Under the pieces are notes generated by a model. It worked only from the letters and a program-made list of their open reading frames with translations, searched no databases and was not told where the DNA came from. A program made the position numbers and the translations under genes. This document shows, piece after piece, positions 8,891 to 19,509 of a DNA stretch of 64,000 nucleotides. Where the stretch lies: contig NZ_CP082945.1 of NCBI RefSeq assembly GCF_019933235.1, positions 2,170,001 through 2,234,000 on the forward strand, read 5' to 3'. Positions within the stretch are counted from its first letter, which is position 1, and each line of letters begins with the position of its first letter. This DNA comes from Streptomyces angustmyceticus. GTDB taxonomy: Bacteria > Actinomycetota > Actinomycetes > Streptomycetales > Streptomycetaceae.

Positions 8891-9697
8891 TCAGCCCGCC
8901 TGGGGGTCACCCGGCGTATAGCTCAGGCGCTCCACCGTGCCCTTGTCGCCGACCTTCTTGACCTCCTTGCCGTTGACGTACAGCTGTACGGCTCCGGCGT
9001 TCCCGAGGACCAGGTCGATGCGTTCCTTGTCGGTGATGGTCTTGGACTCGCCCTTCTTGAGCAGCCCGTCCTCCAGGAGCTTGCCGTTGGCGTCCTTGGC
9101 GGAGATCCAGCTCTGGCCGTCACGCGCGGTCACCTTGATCGTGACCTTGTCCTTCGGCAGCCCGGCGACGGCGCTCTCGGAGGGATCGGGCTTGACGGGC
9201 GGCTTGATGGTGGAGGGGTGGCGGGTGGGCGCCGGCGCCGGCTTCGCGTTGGCGTCGCCGGCCGTGATCGGTCCGTCGTCGCTCTTGTCGCCGCCCGTGA
9301 AGAGCGTGAAGCCCACGAACCCGACCACCGCGACGATCGCCGCGACCATCGCCGCGGTCCAATTGGGGCGGCGCGGCTCGGAGCGGATCCGCTCGGCCTC
9401 GAAGAGCGGTGCGGCGGGGGTCGGCGCGGGCCGTCCGCCGTGCTCGGCGTCGAACTGGTCGATCAGCGGTCCGGGATCGAGCGAGACGGCGCGGGCGAGC
9501 GCCCGGATGTGCCCCCGGGCGTAGACGTCACCGCCGCAGCGGGAGAAGTCGTCCTGCTCGATCGCGTGCACCAGGGGGATGCGCACCCGTGTCGTCGTAC
9601 TGACCTCTTCGACGGTCAGTCCCGCTCCGATACGGGCCTTCTGGAGGGCAGCACCGACGGAAGGCCGGTCTGCTTCGGGGGAGTTGCCGATGGACAC
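8891..9697 (-). CDS. RodZ-like helix-turn-helix membrane protein
   Basis: 268 residues. Order: HTH_25 domain of the RodZ/CopB class ([20 protein letters not shown]...[15 protein letters not shown], about residues 12-75, with [11 protein letters not shown] after it), a single membrane helix ([17 protein letters not shown], near residue 125), a Pro-rich linker and a C-terminal beta domain of the DUF4115 type (residues 190-268). RodZ links MreB to the wall-building machinery in rods; in Streptomyces the role is uncertain. I chose the GTG at 9697 because GAAAGG lies at proper distance before it and similarity starts there; the frame is open to 9868 but that part looks non-coding. Located between rimO and ftsK on the same strand, with its own promoter-like sequence. 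Confidence 0.82.
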   Translation of the reverse strand: MSIGNSPEADRPSVGAALQKARIGAGLTVEEVSTTTRVRIPLVHAIEQDDFSRCGGDVYARGHIRALARAVSLDPGPLIDQFDAEHGGRPAPTPAAPLFEAERIRSEPRRPNWTAAMVAAIVAVVGFVGFTLFTGGDKSDDGPITAGDANAKPAPAPTRHPSTIKPPVKPDPSESAVAGLPKDKVTIKVTARDGQSWISAKDANGKLLEDGLLKKGESKTITDKERIDLVLGNAGAVQLYVNGKEVKKVGDKGTVERLSYTPGDPQAG

Positions 9698-9737
9698 GGG
9701 GGCGCCTTTCGAGCGTGTAGCCACCTGCTGGAAGCTC

Positions 9738-9768
9738 AGTCTAGGGGTGGAGCGAAAGGGTCGGGCAA
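9738..9768 (-). promoter_or_regulatory. Possible housekeeping promoter of the RodZ-like gene
   Basis: On the minus strand TTGCCC is followed after 19 bases by TAGACT, about 40 bases upstream of the GTG at 9697. The -10 hexamer fits the Streptomyces HrdB consensus; the -35 is partial and the spacer one base long. Confidence 0.3.
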
Positions 9769-9932
9769 GCGGGGAAGCGGCGTTTGTACGCCATCGGAAC
9801 GCCGTCACGACGCCGTCGGCGGTGCCCTCGGGCTCGATGGTGGAGCATCGTTCCCTCATCTCCCTCAACTTGACGTCTCGGCAGGCGAAACGGTTGCCTT
9901 CTTCTCTCGTCCGTGCGACCCGGATGTCTGTG

Positions 9933-12722
9933 CTACTCGGTAGCCTCCCCCCGGATCACCGCCAGCACTCCATCCAGCTCATCAGGCTTCACAAGAACGT
10001 CACGAGCCTTGGATCCCTCGCTCGGCCCGACGATGTTGCGCGACTCCATCAGGTCCATCAGCCGGCCGGCCTTGGCGAAGCCCACCCGCAGCTTGCGCTG
10101 GAGCATCGACGTTGACCCGAACTGGGTGGAAACCACCAGCTCAGCGGCCTGGCACAGCAGGTCGAGGTCATCGCCGATGTCCTCGTCGATCTCCTTCTTC
10201 TTCGCCGTGCCGACGGTGACGTCGTCGCGGAAGACCGGCGCCATCTGGTCCTTGCAGTGCTGGACGACGGCCGCGACCTCCTCCTCGGTCACGAACGCGC
10301 CCTGCATACGGACCGGCTTGTTGGCCCCCATCGGCAGGAACAGCCCGTCGCCCTTGCCGATCAGCTTCTCGGCGCCCGGCTGGTCGAGGATGACCCGGCT
10401 GTCGGCGAGCGAGGAGGTGGCGAACGCGAGCCGGGAGGGCACATTGGCCTTGATCAGGCCGGTGACCACGTCGACGGACGGTCGCTGGGTGGCGAGCACC
10501 AGGTGGATGCCCGCCGCGCGGGCGAGCTGGGTGATGCGGACGATGGAGTCCTCCACGTCGCGCGGGGCGACCATCATCAGGTCCGCCAGCTCGTCGACGA
10601 TCACCAGCAGATACGGGTACGGCGCCAGCTCCCGTTCGCTGCCCTCGGGCGAGCTGACCTTGCCGCTGCGCACCGCCTCGTTGAAGTCGTCGATGTGCCG
10701 GAAGCCGTAGGCCGCGAGGTCGTCGTAGCGCAGGTCCATCTCGCGCACCACCCACTGCAGCGCCTCGGCGGCCCGCTTGGGGTTGGTGATGATCGGCGTG
10801 ATCAGGTGCGGGATGCCCTCGTACGCGGTCAGCTCGACGCGCTTGGGGTCGACCAGCACCATCCGGACGTCCTCGGGCGTGGCCCGCACCATGACCGACG
10901 TGATCAGACAGTTGATGCAGGAGGACTTGCCGGATCCGGTGGCGCCGGCCACCAGGACGTGCGGCATCTTGGTCATGTTGGCCATGACGTAGCCGCCCTC
11001 GACGTCCTTGCCGAGCGCCACCAGCATCGGGTGCTCGTCGCCCGCGGCGTCGGCCAGCCGCAGCACGTCGCCGAGGTTGACCATCTCCCGGTCGGTGTTG
11101 GGGATCTCGATGCCGACCGCGGACTTGCCGGGGATCGGGCTGATGATCCGGACGTCGGGGCTGGCCACGGCGTAGGCGATGTTCTTGGCCAGCGCGGTGA
11201 TCTTCTCGACCTTGACCGCCGGGCCGAGCTCGACCTCGTAGCGGGTGACCGTCGGCCCGCGGGTGAACCCGGTGACCGCGGCGTCGACCTTGAACTCCTG
11301 GAAGACCGTGGTCAGCGCGGTCACTATGGCGTCGTTGGCGGCGCTGCGGGTCTTGCCGGGACCGCCGCGCGAGAGCAGGTCCAGCGACGGCAGCGAGTAG
11401 GTGATGTCGCCGGCCAGCTGGAGCTGCTCGGCGCGGGCCGGCAGCGCGCCGGCCGGCTCCGGCGGCGCCTTGGTGAAGTCCGGTACGGACGGGGTGTCCT
11501 CGGCCGCGGACGGCCCGGGCTCCGCCCCGCGGGCCGGCGGGACCGTGCCGCTCTCCCCCGTGGTGTCCTCGCCGTCGTGCCCCCGGCGCTCCCCGGAGAT
11601 GCTGCTGCTGAGCCCGGCGACGAGCGGCGAGGGCTGCACGCCGTGCATCACCGCGCCGTCCAGCGCCGCGGCGGCCGCCGCGGCGACGTCCACCGCGTCC
11701 ATCGGCCGGTCGGCGGCGGGCTGTGCGGCGGCCCGGCGCGGGCGGCGCCGTTGGGCCAGGGCCGCCTCCTCTATCGCGTCGGGGTCGCTCGCGGCCGGCG
11801 CGGCGGCGGTGCGGCGGCGCGGTGTGCGGGCCGGCTGCTCGCGCCACTCGTCCGCGGCGTCCTCGAAGGCGTCGGCGTACTCCTCGGGCTCCGCGGGCGC
11901 CACCACGCCCAGCCGGATGCCGAGCGCCCGCAGCCGCTGCGGGATGGCGTTCACCGGCGTCGCGGTGACCACCAGCAGCCCGAAGAGGGTCACCAGCGCC
12001 AGCAGCGCCACGGCCAGGGTCTGCCCCACGGTGAAGATCAGCGGCTTGGACGCGACCCACCCGAGGTAGCCGCCCGCGTCCTGTATGGCGGCCAGGCCGT
12101 CGTCGCGGCCCGGCGAGCCGCACGCCATGGCGACCTGCCCCAGGACACCGACGACGAGCGCGGACAGCCCGATGACGATCCGGCCGTTGGCCTCCGGACG
12201 CTCGGGGTGCCGGATGAGGCGGATCGCGATGCCGCCCAGCAGTATCGGCACGACCAGGTCGAGCCGGCCGAACGCCCCGGTCACCAGCAGCTCGACGAGG
12301 TCGCCGACCGGGCCGCTGAGGTTGGACCAGGTACCGGCCGCGATGACCAGCGCCAGGCCGAGCAGCAGCAGCGCCAGCCCGTCCTTGCGGTGCGCCGGGT
12401 CGAGGTTCTTCGCGCCGCGGCCCATGCCGCGGAACACCGCCCCGATGGTGTGCGCGAGCCCCAGCCAGCAGGCACGGACGAGGCGGTAGACACCGCCGGT
12501 GGGCGACGGCGCCGGCCGGGGAGCGGGCTTCTTGGCCGCGGCCTTCTTGGCAGGGGCCCTCTTGGCCGGTGCCTTCTTCGCGGCCGCGGTCTTCTTGACC
12601 GGCGGCTTGGCGGGCGCCTTCTTCGCGGCGGTCTTCTTCGCGGCGCCCGCGGTCCGTCCGGCGCGCTGCTTCGAGGGGCCCGCCGTGCTCTGGGTTCCCT
12701 TGCCGGACGTACGTGAGGCCAT
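9933..12722 (-). CDS. ftsK: DNA translocase FtsK/SpoIIIE
   Basis: 929 residues. Order: basic Ala/Lys/Pro-rich N-terminus (about residues 15-75, repeats of KKAPAK type), four to five membrane helices (about 85-250), a long acidic/Ala-rich linker, the RecA-type motor with Walker A GATGSGKSS at 593-601 and Walker B LVIVDELADLMM, and the C-terminal winged-helix gamma domain (residues 855-929) that reads KOPS-like sequences. FtsK pumps chromosomal DNA out of closing septa; in Streptomyces it acts during sporulation septation. The ATG at 12722 is preferred over an ATG at 12755 because family similarity starts with MASRTSGKG. A separate monocistronic gene between the RodZ-like gene and osaB. Confidence 0.95.
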   Translation of the reverse strand: MASRTSGKGTQSTAGPSKQRAGRTAGAAKKTAAKKAPAKPPVKKTAAAKKAPAKRAPAKKAAAKKPAPRPAPSPTGGVYRLVRACWLGLAHTIGAVFRGMGRGAKNLDPAHRKDGLALLLLGLALVIAAGTWSNLSGPVGDLVELLVTGAFGRLDLVVPILLGGIAIRLIRHPERPEANGRIVIGLSALVVGVLGQVAMACGSPGRDDGLAAIQDAGGYLGWVASKPLIFTVGQTLAVALLALVTLFGLLVVTATPVNAIPQRLRALGIRLGVVAPAEPEEYADAFEDAADEWREQPARTPRRRTAAAPAASDPDAIEEAALAQRRRPRRAAAQPAADRPMDAVDVAAAAAAALDGAVMHGVQPSPLVAGLSSSISGERRGHDGEDTTGESGTVPPARGAEPGPSAAEDTPSVPDFTKAPPEPAGALPARAEQLQLAGDITYSLPSLDLLSRGGPGKTRSAANDAIVTALTTVFQEFKVDAAVTGFTRGPTVTRYEVELGPAVKVEKITALAKNIAYAVASPDVRIISPIPGKSAVGIEIPNTDREMVNLGDVLRLADAAGDEHPMLVALGKDVEGGYVMANMTKMPHVLVAGATGSGKSSCINCLITSVMVRATPEDVRMVLVDPKRVELTAYEGIPHLITPIITNPKRAAEALQWVVREMDLRYDDLAAYGFRHIDDFNEAVRSGKVSSPEGSERELAPYPYLLVIVDELADLMMVAPRDVEDSIVRITQLARAAGIHLVLATQRPSVDVVTGLIKANVPSRLAFATSSLADSRVILDQPGAEKLIGKGDGLFLPMGANKPVRMQGAFVTEEEVAAVVQHCKDQMAPVFRDDVTVGTAKKKEIDEDIGDDLDLLCQAAELVVSTQFGSTSMLQRKLRVGFAKAGRLMDLMESRNIVGPSEGSKARDVLVKPDELDGVLAVIRGEATE

Positions 12723-12814
12723 GGCGACGAGATTACAGGCGAACGCGGACATCACACGAGCGCACAGCGCTTCACCCGAACGTGTCGCGCGGCAGCCTCA
12801 TGAAAGGGCGTCAG

Positions 12815-13474
12815 TCATCCCGCGGCGCTGCCCGACCCGGGTTCCAGAGCGTCCAGCGCCCGGCGCAGACCGGTCAGTTTGCGTTCCAGGTGGGCCGCCG
12901 TGGCGACCGCCGCCGCGTCCGCCGTCTCGTCCAGCTGTTTGGAGAGCGCCTCGGCCTGTTCCTCGACCGCGGCCAGCCGCGCGGAGAGCTCGGCGAGCAG
13001 CCCCGCGGACTCCCGCGCCTCGTCGGCGCTCGGCCGCCCGCCCTCCAGCTGCAGCCTCAGCAGGGATGCCTGCTCCCGCAGTTGGCAGTTCTTCATGTAC
13101 AGCTCGACGAACACCGAGACCTTGGCGCGCAGCACCCAGGGGTCGAACGGCTTGGAGATGTAGTCCACCGCTCCGGCCGCGTACCCGCGGAACGTGTGGT
13201 GCGGGCCGTGGTTGATGGCCGTGAGGAAGATGATCGGGATGTCGCGGGTGCGCTCCCGCCGCTTGATGTGCGCGGCGGTCTCGAAACCGTCCATGCCCGG
13301 CATCTGCACATCGAGCAGAATCACCGCGAAATCGTCCGTGAGCAGTGCTTTGAGCGCTTCCTCCCCGGACGATGCCCGCACCAGTGTCTGATCGAGCGCA
13401 GAGAGGATCGCCTCCAGCGCCAGCAGATTCTCCGGCCGGTCATCGACCAGGAGGATCTTGGCCTTCTGCACCAT
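12815..13474 (-). CDS. osaB: Response regulator OsaB-like (receiver plus coiled coil)
   Basis: 219 residues. Receiver domain at 5-125 with acidic pocket Asp11/Asp12, phosphoacceptor Asp55 (VILLDVQMPGMDG), Thr83 region (IFLTAI) and Lys in YISKPFDP. The rest (135-215) is a long Ala/Glu/Leu coiled coil and not a DNA-binding domain, so output is probably by protein contact. Position directly downstream of the hybrid kinase OsaA and upstream of ftsK matches S. coelicolor osaB, whose loss blocks aerial growth under osmotic stress (known for the homologue). Start: ATG at 13474 begins the domain; an in-frame ATG at 13498 is possible. Confidence 0.87.
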   Translation of the reverse strand: MVQKAKILLVDDRPENLLALEAILSALDQTLVRASSGEEALKALLTDDFAVILLDVQMPGMDGFETAAHIKRRERTRDIPIIFLTAINHGPHHTFRGYAAGAVDYISKPFDPWVLRAKVSVFVELYMKNCQLREQASLLRLQLEGGRPSADEARESAGLLAELSARLAAVEEQAEALSKQLDETADAAAVATAAHLERKLTGLRRALDALEPGSGSAAG

Positions 13475-13729
13475 GGCCCGTCCTCCTCGCCCCGGCATGG
13501 AACCGGACGCCGCCCCAGGGGACGACTCCGTCACGCCGCCCGTCCTTGTGCCGGTCATGGTAGCTGCACCCCGCCTGTCGCCACACCCTGTCACCGCGAT
13601 GTCACTGTGCACGTAGCAGAAACGCAGACAGGGACCAGAAGGTTCCCCGAATCCTGCGCTTCCACACGTCCACGGCGACACTGAGTCAGCACGCGATGAT
13701 CCTCTTACGCCTCCATACTGGACGCTCCC

Positions 13730-16700
13730 TCACTCCGCGCGCATCCATTGCTCCATGACCGACAACAGATGATCGGTATCCACCGGCTTGGTCACGTAGT
13801 CGGAGGCGCCGGAGTCGATGCTCTTCTCCCGGTCGCCCTTCATCGCCTTCGCGGTCAGCGCGATGATGGGCAGTCCGGCGAACTGCGGCATCCGGCGGAT
13901 CGCCGCCGTGGTCGCGTAGCCGTCCATCTCCGGCATCATGATGTCCATCAGGACCAGCACGATGTCGTCGTGCTGCTCCAGCACCTCGATGCCCTCGCGC
14001 CCGTTCTCCGCGTACAGCACCGACAGACCGTGCTGTTCCAGGACGCTGGTGAGGGCGAAGACGTTGCGGATGTCGTCGTCGACGATCAGCACCTTCTCGC
14101 CGTGGAAACCGCCCTCGAAGGCGGGATCCACCAGATCCTGGCCGTTGCCGATCCAGGGCTCCTCGGCGGGCTGCTGCGGGGCCGGCTGCGGCGGCGCCTG
14201 TGCGGGCGCCTGAGGCGTCTGGGGCGGTGCCGCGGCCGGCGGGCGCCCCGGCAGCTCGAAGCGGCGTCCAGGGCCCGAAACCGCCCGGCGGCGGCGCCGG
14301 TTGAGGCTGGAGCCCTGCTCGTGCTCCGGCTGCTCCTCGGCCTCCTGGCGCCCGACCTCCGTCTCGCGCGCCTCCGCGTCCATCGCGATCCCGCCGGCCA
14401 CCAGCTGCGGGTAGCCCTGCGGCGGCAGCCCGCCCGGGTTGTGCGGGAGGTAGAGCGTGAACGTCGAGCCGCGGTTGGGCTCGCTCGCGGCGTGGATCTC
14501 GCCGCCCAGCAGCCGGGCGATCTCCCGGCTGATGGACAGGCCCAGGCCCGTACCGCCGTATTTGCGGCTGGTCGTGCCGTCCGCCTGCTTGAACGCCTCG
14601 AAGATGACCCGCATCTTGCTCGACGCGATGCCGATGCCGGTGTCGGTCACCGAGAAGGCGATCATGTCCGCGTCCGGGTCGCGCAGCGAACCGTGCTCCA
14701 GCAGCTGTTCCCTGATGGCCACCGGGACGTCCGCGCCGGCCGGCCGGATCACCAGCTCGACGGCGCCGCTGTCGGTGAACTTCACCGCGTTGGACAGCAG
14801 GTTGCGCAGCACCTGCAGCAGCCGCTGCTCGTCGGTGTGCAGCGTGGCCGGCAGCTCCGGGGAGACCCGTACGGAGAAGTCGAGTCCCTTCTCCGCGGTC
14901 AGCGGCCGGAACGTCGCCTCCACATAGTCGACGAGCTGGACCAGCGCGATCCGCGTCGGGCTGACGTCCATCTTCCCGGCCTCGACCTTGGACAGGTCCA
15001 GGATGTCGTTGATCAGCTGGAGCAGGTCGCTGCCGGCGCCGTGGATGGTCTCGGCGAACTCGACCTGCTTCGGGGAGAGGTTCCCCTCGGCGTTGTCGGC
15101 CAGCAACTTGGCCAGAATCAGCAGGGAGTTCAGCGGCGTGCGCAGCTCGTGCGACATGTTCGCCAGGAACTCCGACTTGTAGCGCATGGAGACCGCGAGC
15201 TGTTCGGCGCGCTCCTCCAGGACCTGCCGCGCCTCTTCGATCTCGGTGTTCTTCACCTCGATGTCGCGGTTCTGCGCCCGCAGCTGCTCGGCCTTCTCCT
15301 CCAGCTCCGTGTTGGACAGCTCCAGCGCCTTCTGCCGGCTCTCCAGCTCGGCCGAGCGCTCCTTGAGCTGCTCGGTCAGCTCCTGCGACTGCTTGAGCAG
15401 CACCTCGGTCTTGGTGTTCACCGAGATGGTGTTGACGCTGGTCGCGATCATCTCGGCGATCTGGCTGAGGAAGTCCTTCTGGATCTGGGTGAACGGCTGG
15501 AAGGACGCCAGCTCGATCACGCCGAGCACCTTGTCCTCGAACAGCACCGGCAGCACGATCACGTTCGCCGGCGGCGCCTCGCCCAGCCCGGAGGCGATCT
15601 TGAGGTAACCGGACGGGACGTTCTCCACCAGGATGGTGCGCCCCTCCTCGGCGGCCGTGCCGATCAGCGTCTCGCCGGGCTTGAAGGTCGTCGGCATCCC
15701 GCCCATGGCGTAGCCGTACGAGCCCATCAGCCGCAGCTCGTACGCGCCGGCCTCGCCGCCGTCCGCGCCGATCTCCTGGCTGTCGGGCTGCGCCGCCAGG
15801 AAGAAGGCGCCGTGCTGGGCGGAGACCGCGGGCGACAGCTCGCTCATGATGAGCGTGGCGACGTCCTTGAGGTCGCGCCGGCCCTGCATCAGACCGGAGA
15901 TCCGGGCGAGGTTGCCCTTGAGCCAGTCCTGTTCCTCGTTGGCGAGGGTGGTCTCGCGGAGCGTGGAGATCATGGTGTTGACGTTGTCCTGGAGCTCCAG
16001 GATCTCGCCGGCCGCGTCCACGTCGATCCGGACATTGTGGTCGCCGAGGGTGACCGCCGCGGCGACGGCGGCGATGGCACGCACCTGACGGGTCAGGTTG
16101 CCGGCCATCTCGTTCACCGACTCGGTCAGGTCCCGCCAGGTGCCGGCCACGCCGCGCACCTGCGCCTGACCGCCCAGCTGGCCTTCCGTGCCCACCTCGC
16201 GGGCGACCCGGGTGACCTGCTCCGCGAAGGACGACAGCTGGTCGACCATGGTGTTGATGGTGGTCTTCAGCGCGAGGATCTCGCCGCGCGCGTCGATGTC
16301 GATCTTCTTGGTCAGATCGCCCTTGGCGATGGCGGTGGTGACCATCGCGATGTTGCGGACCTGGCCGGTCAGGTTGTTGGCCATCGAGTTCACGGACTCG
16401 GTGAGGTCCTTCCACGTACCGGCGACGCCGGGGACGCGGGCCTGACCGCCCAGGATGCCGTCGGTGCCCACCTCACGGGCCACCCTGGTGACCTCGTCGG
16501 CGAACGACGACAGCGTGGTGACCATCGTGTTGACCGTGTCGGCGAGCTGCGCGACCTCGCCGCGCGCCTCGACCGTGACCTTCTTGGTCAGGTCTCCGTT
16601 GGCGACCGCCGCCGAGACCTGGGAGATGTTGCGCACCTGGATGGTCAGGTTGTTGGCCATCAGGTTGACGTTGTCGCTGAGATCCAGCCAGATGCCGGTC

Positions 16701-19246
16701 GCGCCCGGCACCCGCGCCTGGCCGCCCAACTGCCCCTCGGTGCCCACCTCGCGGGCCACCCGGGTCACCTGCTCGGCGAACGACGACAGCTGGTCGACCA
16801 TCGTGTTGACGGTCGTGACCAGTTCGAGGATCTCGCCCTTGGCGTCGACGGTGATCTTCTTGGACAGGTCGCCGCGGGCCACCGCGGTCGTCACCTCGGC
16901 GATGTTGCGCACCTGCGAGGTGAGGTTGTTCGCCATGAAGTTGACGGACTGGGTGAGGTCCTTCCAGGTCCCGCTGACGCCCTGCACCTCGGCCTGGCCG
17001 CCCAGGATGCCCTCGGTGCCCACCTCGCGGGCGACCCGGGTGACCTGCTCCGCGAACGAGGAGAGCTGGTCGACCATGGTGTTCAGGGTGTTCTTCAGCT
17101 CCAGGATCTCGCCCCGGGCGTCCACGTCGATCTTCTGCGACAGGTCACCGCGCGCGACCGCCGTGGCGACCTGTGCGATGTTGCGGACCTGGGCCGTGAG
17201 GTTGCCGGCCATGCCGTTCACGGAGTCGGTCAGATCGCGCCAGACGCCCGCGACGCCCGGCACCTGCGCCTGGCCGCCCAGCCTGCCGTCCGTGCCGACC
17301 TCCCGGGCGACCCGGGTGACCTGCTCGGCGAAGGCGGAGAGCTGGTCGACCATCGTGTTGATGGTGTTCTTCAGCTCCAGGATCTCGCCGCGCGCGTCCA
17401 CGTCGATCTTCTGGGACAGGTCGCCCCGGGCGACCGCCGTCGTCACCTGCGCGATCTGCCGCACCTGCGACGTCAGGTTCCCCGCCATGAAGTTGACGGA
17501 GTCGGTCAGTTCCTTCCAGGTGCCGCTGACGCCGTCCACCCGGGCCTGGCCGCCCAGCCGGCCCTCGGTGCCCACGTCCCTGGCCATCCGGGTGACCTGG
17601 TCGGCGAACGAGGACAGCTGGTCCACCATGGTGTTCACGGTGTTCTTCAGCTGGAGCATCTCGCCGGAGACGTCGACGGTGACCTTCTGCGACAGGTCGC
17701 CGTTGGCCACAGCCGTCGTCACCTGCGCGATGTTGCGCACCTGCCCGGTGAGGTTGCGGAAGGCGGTGTTCACGGAGTCCGTGAGGTCCTTCCACGTCCC
17801 CGCCGCACCGGGCACCGCGGCCTGGCCGCCCAGCTCGCCCTCGACCCCGATCTCCCGCGCGACGCGCGTCACTTCGGCGCCGAACGACGACAGCTGGCCC
17901 ACCATCGTGTTGACGGTGTTCTTCAACTCCAGCATTTCACCGGCGACATCGACGGTGACCGTCTGCGAGAGGTCACCGTTGGCGACCGCCGTCGTCACCT
18001 GCGCGATGTCCCGCACCTGCGCGGTCAGGTTGCGGAAGGCGGTGTTCACCGAGTCGGTGAGGTCCTTCCACGTGCCGGCCGCGCCCGGCACCTGCGCCTG
18101 CCCGCCGAGCTGGCCCTCGGCGCCGACCTCGTTCGCCACCCGCGTCACTTCGTCCGCGAAGGTGCGCAGCGTCTCGGTCATGGTGTTGATCGTGTCGGCC
18201 AGCTGCGCGACCTCGCCACGTGCGCTGACGGTCACCTTCTGCGACAGATCGCCGTTCGCGACGGCCGTGGTGACCTGCGCGATCCCGCGCACCTGCGCGG
18301 TGAGGTTGCCGGCCATGAGGTTGACGGAGTCCGTCAGGTCCTTCCACACGCCGGCGACGCCGGGGACCTGCGCCTGGCCGCCGAGCTCGCCCTCCGTGCC
18401 GACCTCGCGGGCGACCCGCGTCACCTCGGAGGCGAAGGAGGAGAGCTGGTCGACCATCGTGTTGACGGTGTTCTTCAGCTCCAGCATCTCGCCGGAGACA
18501 TGGACGGTCACCTTGCGCGACAGATCACCCTTGGCCACCGCCGTGGTGACGAGAGCAATGTCACGGACCTGCGCCGTCAGCCGGGACGCCATGGTGTTGA
18601 CGGATTCCGTCAGGTCCTTCCACGAACCCGACATTCCGCGTACCCGGGCCTGGCCGCCGAGCTTGCCCTCCGTACCGACCTCACTGGCCACTCTGGTGAC
18701 CTCGTCGGTGAACGCGGAGAGCTGGTCCACCAGCCCGTTGACCGTCCGGCCGACCTTCAGGAATTCACCCCGCAGAGGGTGCTCCGAAGAGCTGTCCGAA
18801 CTGCGCGACCGCAGATCCATCCGCTGCTCGAGGTCGCCCTCGGACACCGCCGACAGCACCCGTCCCACTTCCGAGACGGGCCGTACGAGGTCGTCGACCA
18901 GCGCGTTCGACGCGTCGATGGCCGCGGCCCAGGAGCCCTCGGCGGCGCCGACCTCCAGCCGCTCCGTGAGTTTTCCCTCACGCCCGACGACCCGGCGCAC
19001 CCGCGTCAGCTCGCCCGTGAGATGCAGATTGCGGTCCGCGACCTCGTTGAAGACCGCCGCGATCTCCGACATGACGCCGTCGCCGGAAACCGTGAGCCGC
19101 TTGCGGAAGTTCCCGTCCCGCATGGCAACCAGAGCGACCAGCAGCCGATTCAGCGCAGCCGTATCCACCTCGGTCGTCCCGTTGTTCCGGGATCGTCCGC
19201 CTTTCGCGCGCGTGCTTGCGCCCCGCGCCGCTGCGCCAGACTCCAC
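13730..19246 (-). CDS. osaA: Giant hybrid histidine kinase with tandem HAMP array (OsaA-like)
   Basis: 1838 residues, no membrane helix. Order: about 12 HAMP-type units from residue 30 to 1147, of which ten (from residue 228) repeat with an exact 92-residue period; a GAF domain (about 1150-1290); a coiled coil with Glu/Leu heptads; HisKA with phosphoacceptor His1366 ([10 protein letters not shown]); HATPase with N, G1 and G2 boxes ([23 protein letters not shown]); a Pro/Gln linker; and a receiver with Asp1768 ([11 protein letters not shown]). The architecture resembles the soluble osmosensing Nik1/Os-1 kinases of fungi. The S. coelicolor homologue OsaA works with OsaB in osmoadaptation. GTG at 19246 follows GGGAGGG at good distance. 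The next gene, osaC, is divergent from a 263-base promoter region. Confidence 0.92.
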   Translation of the reverse strand: MESGAAARGASTRAKGGRSRNNGTTEVDTAALNRLLVALVAMRDGNFRKRLTVSGDGVMSEIAAVFNEVADRNLHLTGELTRVRRVVGREGKLTERLEVGAAEGSWAAAIDASNALVDDLVRPVSEVGRVLSAVSEGDLEQRMDLRSRSSDSSSEHPLRGEFLKVGRTVNGLVDQLSAFTDEVTRVASEVGTEGKLGGQARVRGMSGSWKDLTESVNTMASRLTAQVRDIALVTTAVAKGDLSRKVTVHVSGEMLELKNTVNTMVDQLSSFASEVTRVAREVGTEGELGGQAQVPGVAGVWKDLTDSVNLMAGNLTAQVRGIAQVTTAVANGDLSQKVTVSARGEVAQLADTINTMTETLRTFADEVTRVANEVGAEGQLGGQAQVPGAAGTWKDLTDSVNTAFRNLTAQVRDIAQVTTAVANGDLSQTVTVDVAGEMLELKNTVNTMVGQLSSFGAEVTRVAREIGVEGELGGQAAVPGAAGTWKDLTDSVNTAFRNLTGQVRNIAQVTTAVANGDLSQKVTVDVSGEMLQLKNTVNTMVDQLSSFADQVTRMARDVGTEGRLGGQARVDGVSGTWKELTDSVNFMAGNLTSQVRQIAQVTTAVARGDLSQKIDVDARGEILELKNTINTMVDQLSAFAEQVTRVAREVGTDGRLGGQAQVPGVAGVWRDLTDSVNGMAGNLTAQVRNIAQVATAVARGDLSQKIDVDARGEILELKNTLNTMVDQLSSFAEQVTRVAREVGTEGILGGQAEVQGVSGTWKDLTQSVNFMANNLTSQVRNIAEVTTAVARGDLSKKITVDAKGEILELVTTVNTMVDQLSSFAEQVTRVAREVGTEGQLGGQARVPGATGIWLDLSDNVNLMANNLTIQVRNISQVSAAVANGDLTKKVTVEARGEVAQLADTVNTMVTTLSSFADEVTRVAREVGTDGILGGQARVPGVAGTWKDLTESVNSMANNLTGQVRNIAMVTTAIAKGDLTKKIDIDARGEILALKTTINTMVDQLSSFAEQVTRVAREVGTEGQLGGQAQVRGVAGTWRDLTESVNEMAGNLTRQVRAIAAVAAAVTLGDHNVRIDVDAAGEILELQDNVNTMISTLRETTLANEEQDWLKGNLARISGLMQGRRDLKDVATLIMSELSPAVSAQHGAFFLAAQPDSQEIGADGGEAGAYELRLMGSYGYAMGGMPTTFKPGETLIGTAAEEGRTILVENVPSGYLKIASGLGEAPPANVIVLPVLFEDKVLGVIELASFQPFTQIQKDFLSQIAEMIATSVNTISVNTKTEVLLKQSQELTEQLKERSAELESRQKALELSNTELEEKAEQLRAQNRDIEVKNTEIEEARQVLEERAEQLAVSMRYKSEFLANMSHELRTPLNSLLILAKLLADNAEGNLSPKQVEFAETIHGAGSDLLQLINDILDLSKVEAGKMDVSPTRIALVQLVDYVEATFRPLTAEKGLDFSVRVSPELPATLHTDEQRLLQVLRNLLSNAVKFTDSGAVELVIRPAGADVPVAIREQLLEHGSLRDPDADMIAFSVTDTGIGIASSKMRVIFEAFKQADGTTSRKYGGTGLGLSISREIARLLGGEIHAASEPNRGSTFTLYLPHNPGGLPPQGYPQLVAGGIAMDAEARETEVGRQEAEEQPEHEQGSSLNRRRRRAVSGPGRRFELPGRPPAAAPPQTPQAPAQAPPQPAPQQPAEEPWIGNGQDLVDPAFEGGFHGEKVLIVDDDIRNVFALTSVLEQHGLSVLYAENGREGIEVLEQHDDIVLVLMDIMMPEMDGYATTAAIRRMPQFAGLPIIALTAKAMKGDREKSIDSGASDYVTKPVDTDHLLSVMEQWMRAE
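15806..18565 (-). repeat. Ten tandem 276-bp HAMP-type repeat units inside osaA
   Basis: Starting at the codon for Arg228 (18565), the motif R-x-I-A-x-V-T-T-A-V-A-x-G-D-L recurs exactly every 276 bases (92 codons): 18565 and 16081, the first and tenth starts, are exactly nine periods apart, with no insertion or deletion between. Each unit holds a HAMP domain followed by a linker with LGGQAxVxGxxGxWKDLTxSVN. The tenth unit is the most diverged and lacks the WKDL linker because it leads into the GAF domain. Confidence 0.92.
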
Positions 19247-19509
19247 CGTGTCCCTCCCGCAGGGTCGACCGTTCTACCCGGGCTTTCTCTTGATACTTGC
19301 CCAGTGTTTCACCATGGCTCAACCAGGCCATAACAGTTCGGCAGCATCGCACACCGTCCCGGTGCACGATTGGGGCGGAAACACACGTGACCGGCATCCT
19401 CGGGTGCGGCGAAGGTAAGTAACCTGGCATACGGCTGTCCACCCGCCCCGGCCATGGAGCACGGGCGGGGGTCACGCACAACAGGTTTATTCGGAGGGGC
19501 GCCGCGACC

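Noticed and set aside
13748-19333. An 1861-codon plus-strand ORF antisense to osaA, and a 987-codon one beside it
   Set aside because: Both mirror the HAMP repeats of osaA; they are stop-free because high-GC codon bias removes stops in other frames. Their products are Arg/Val/Asp-rich without domain logic.
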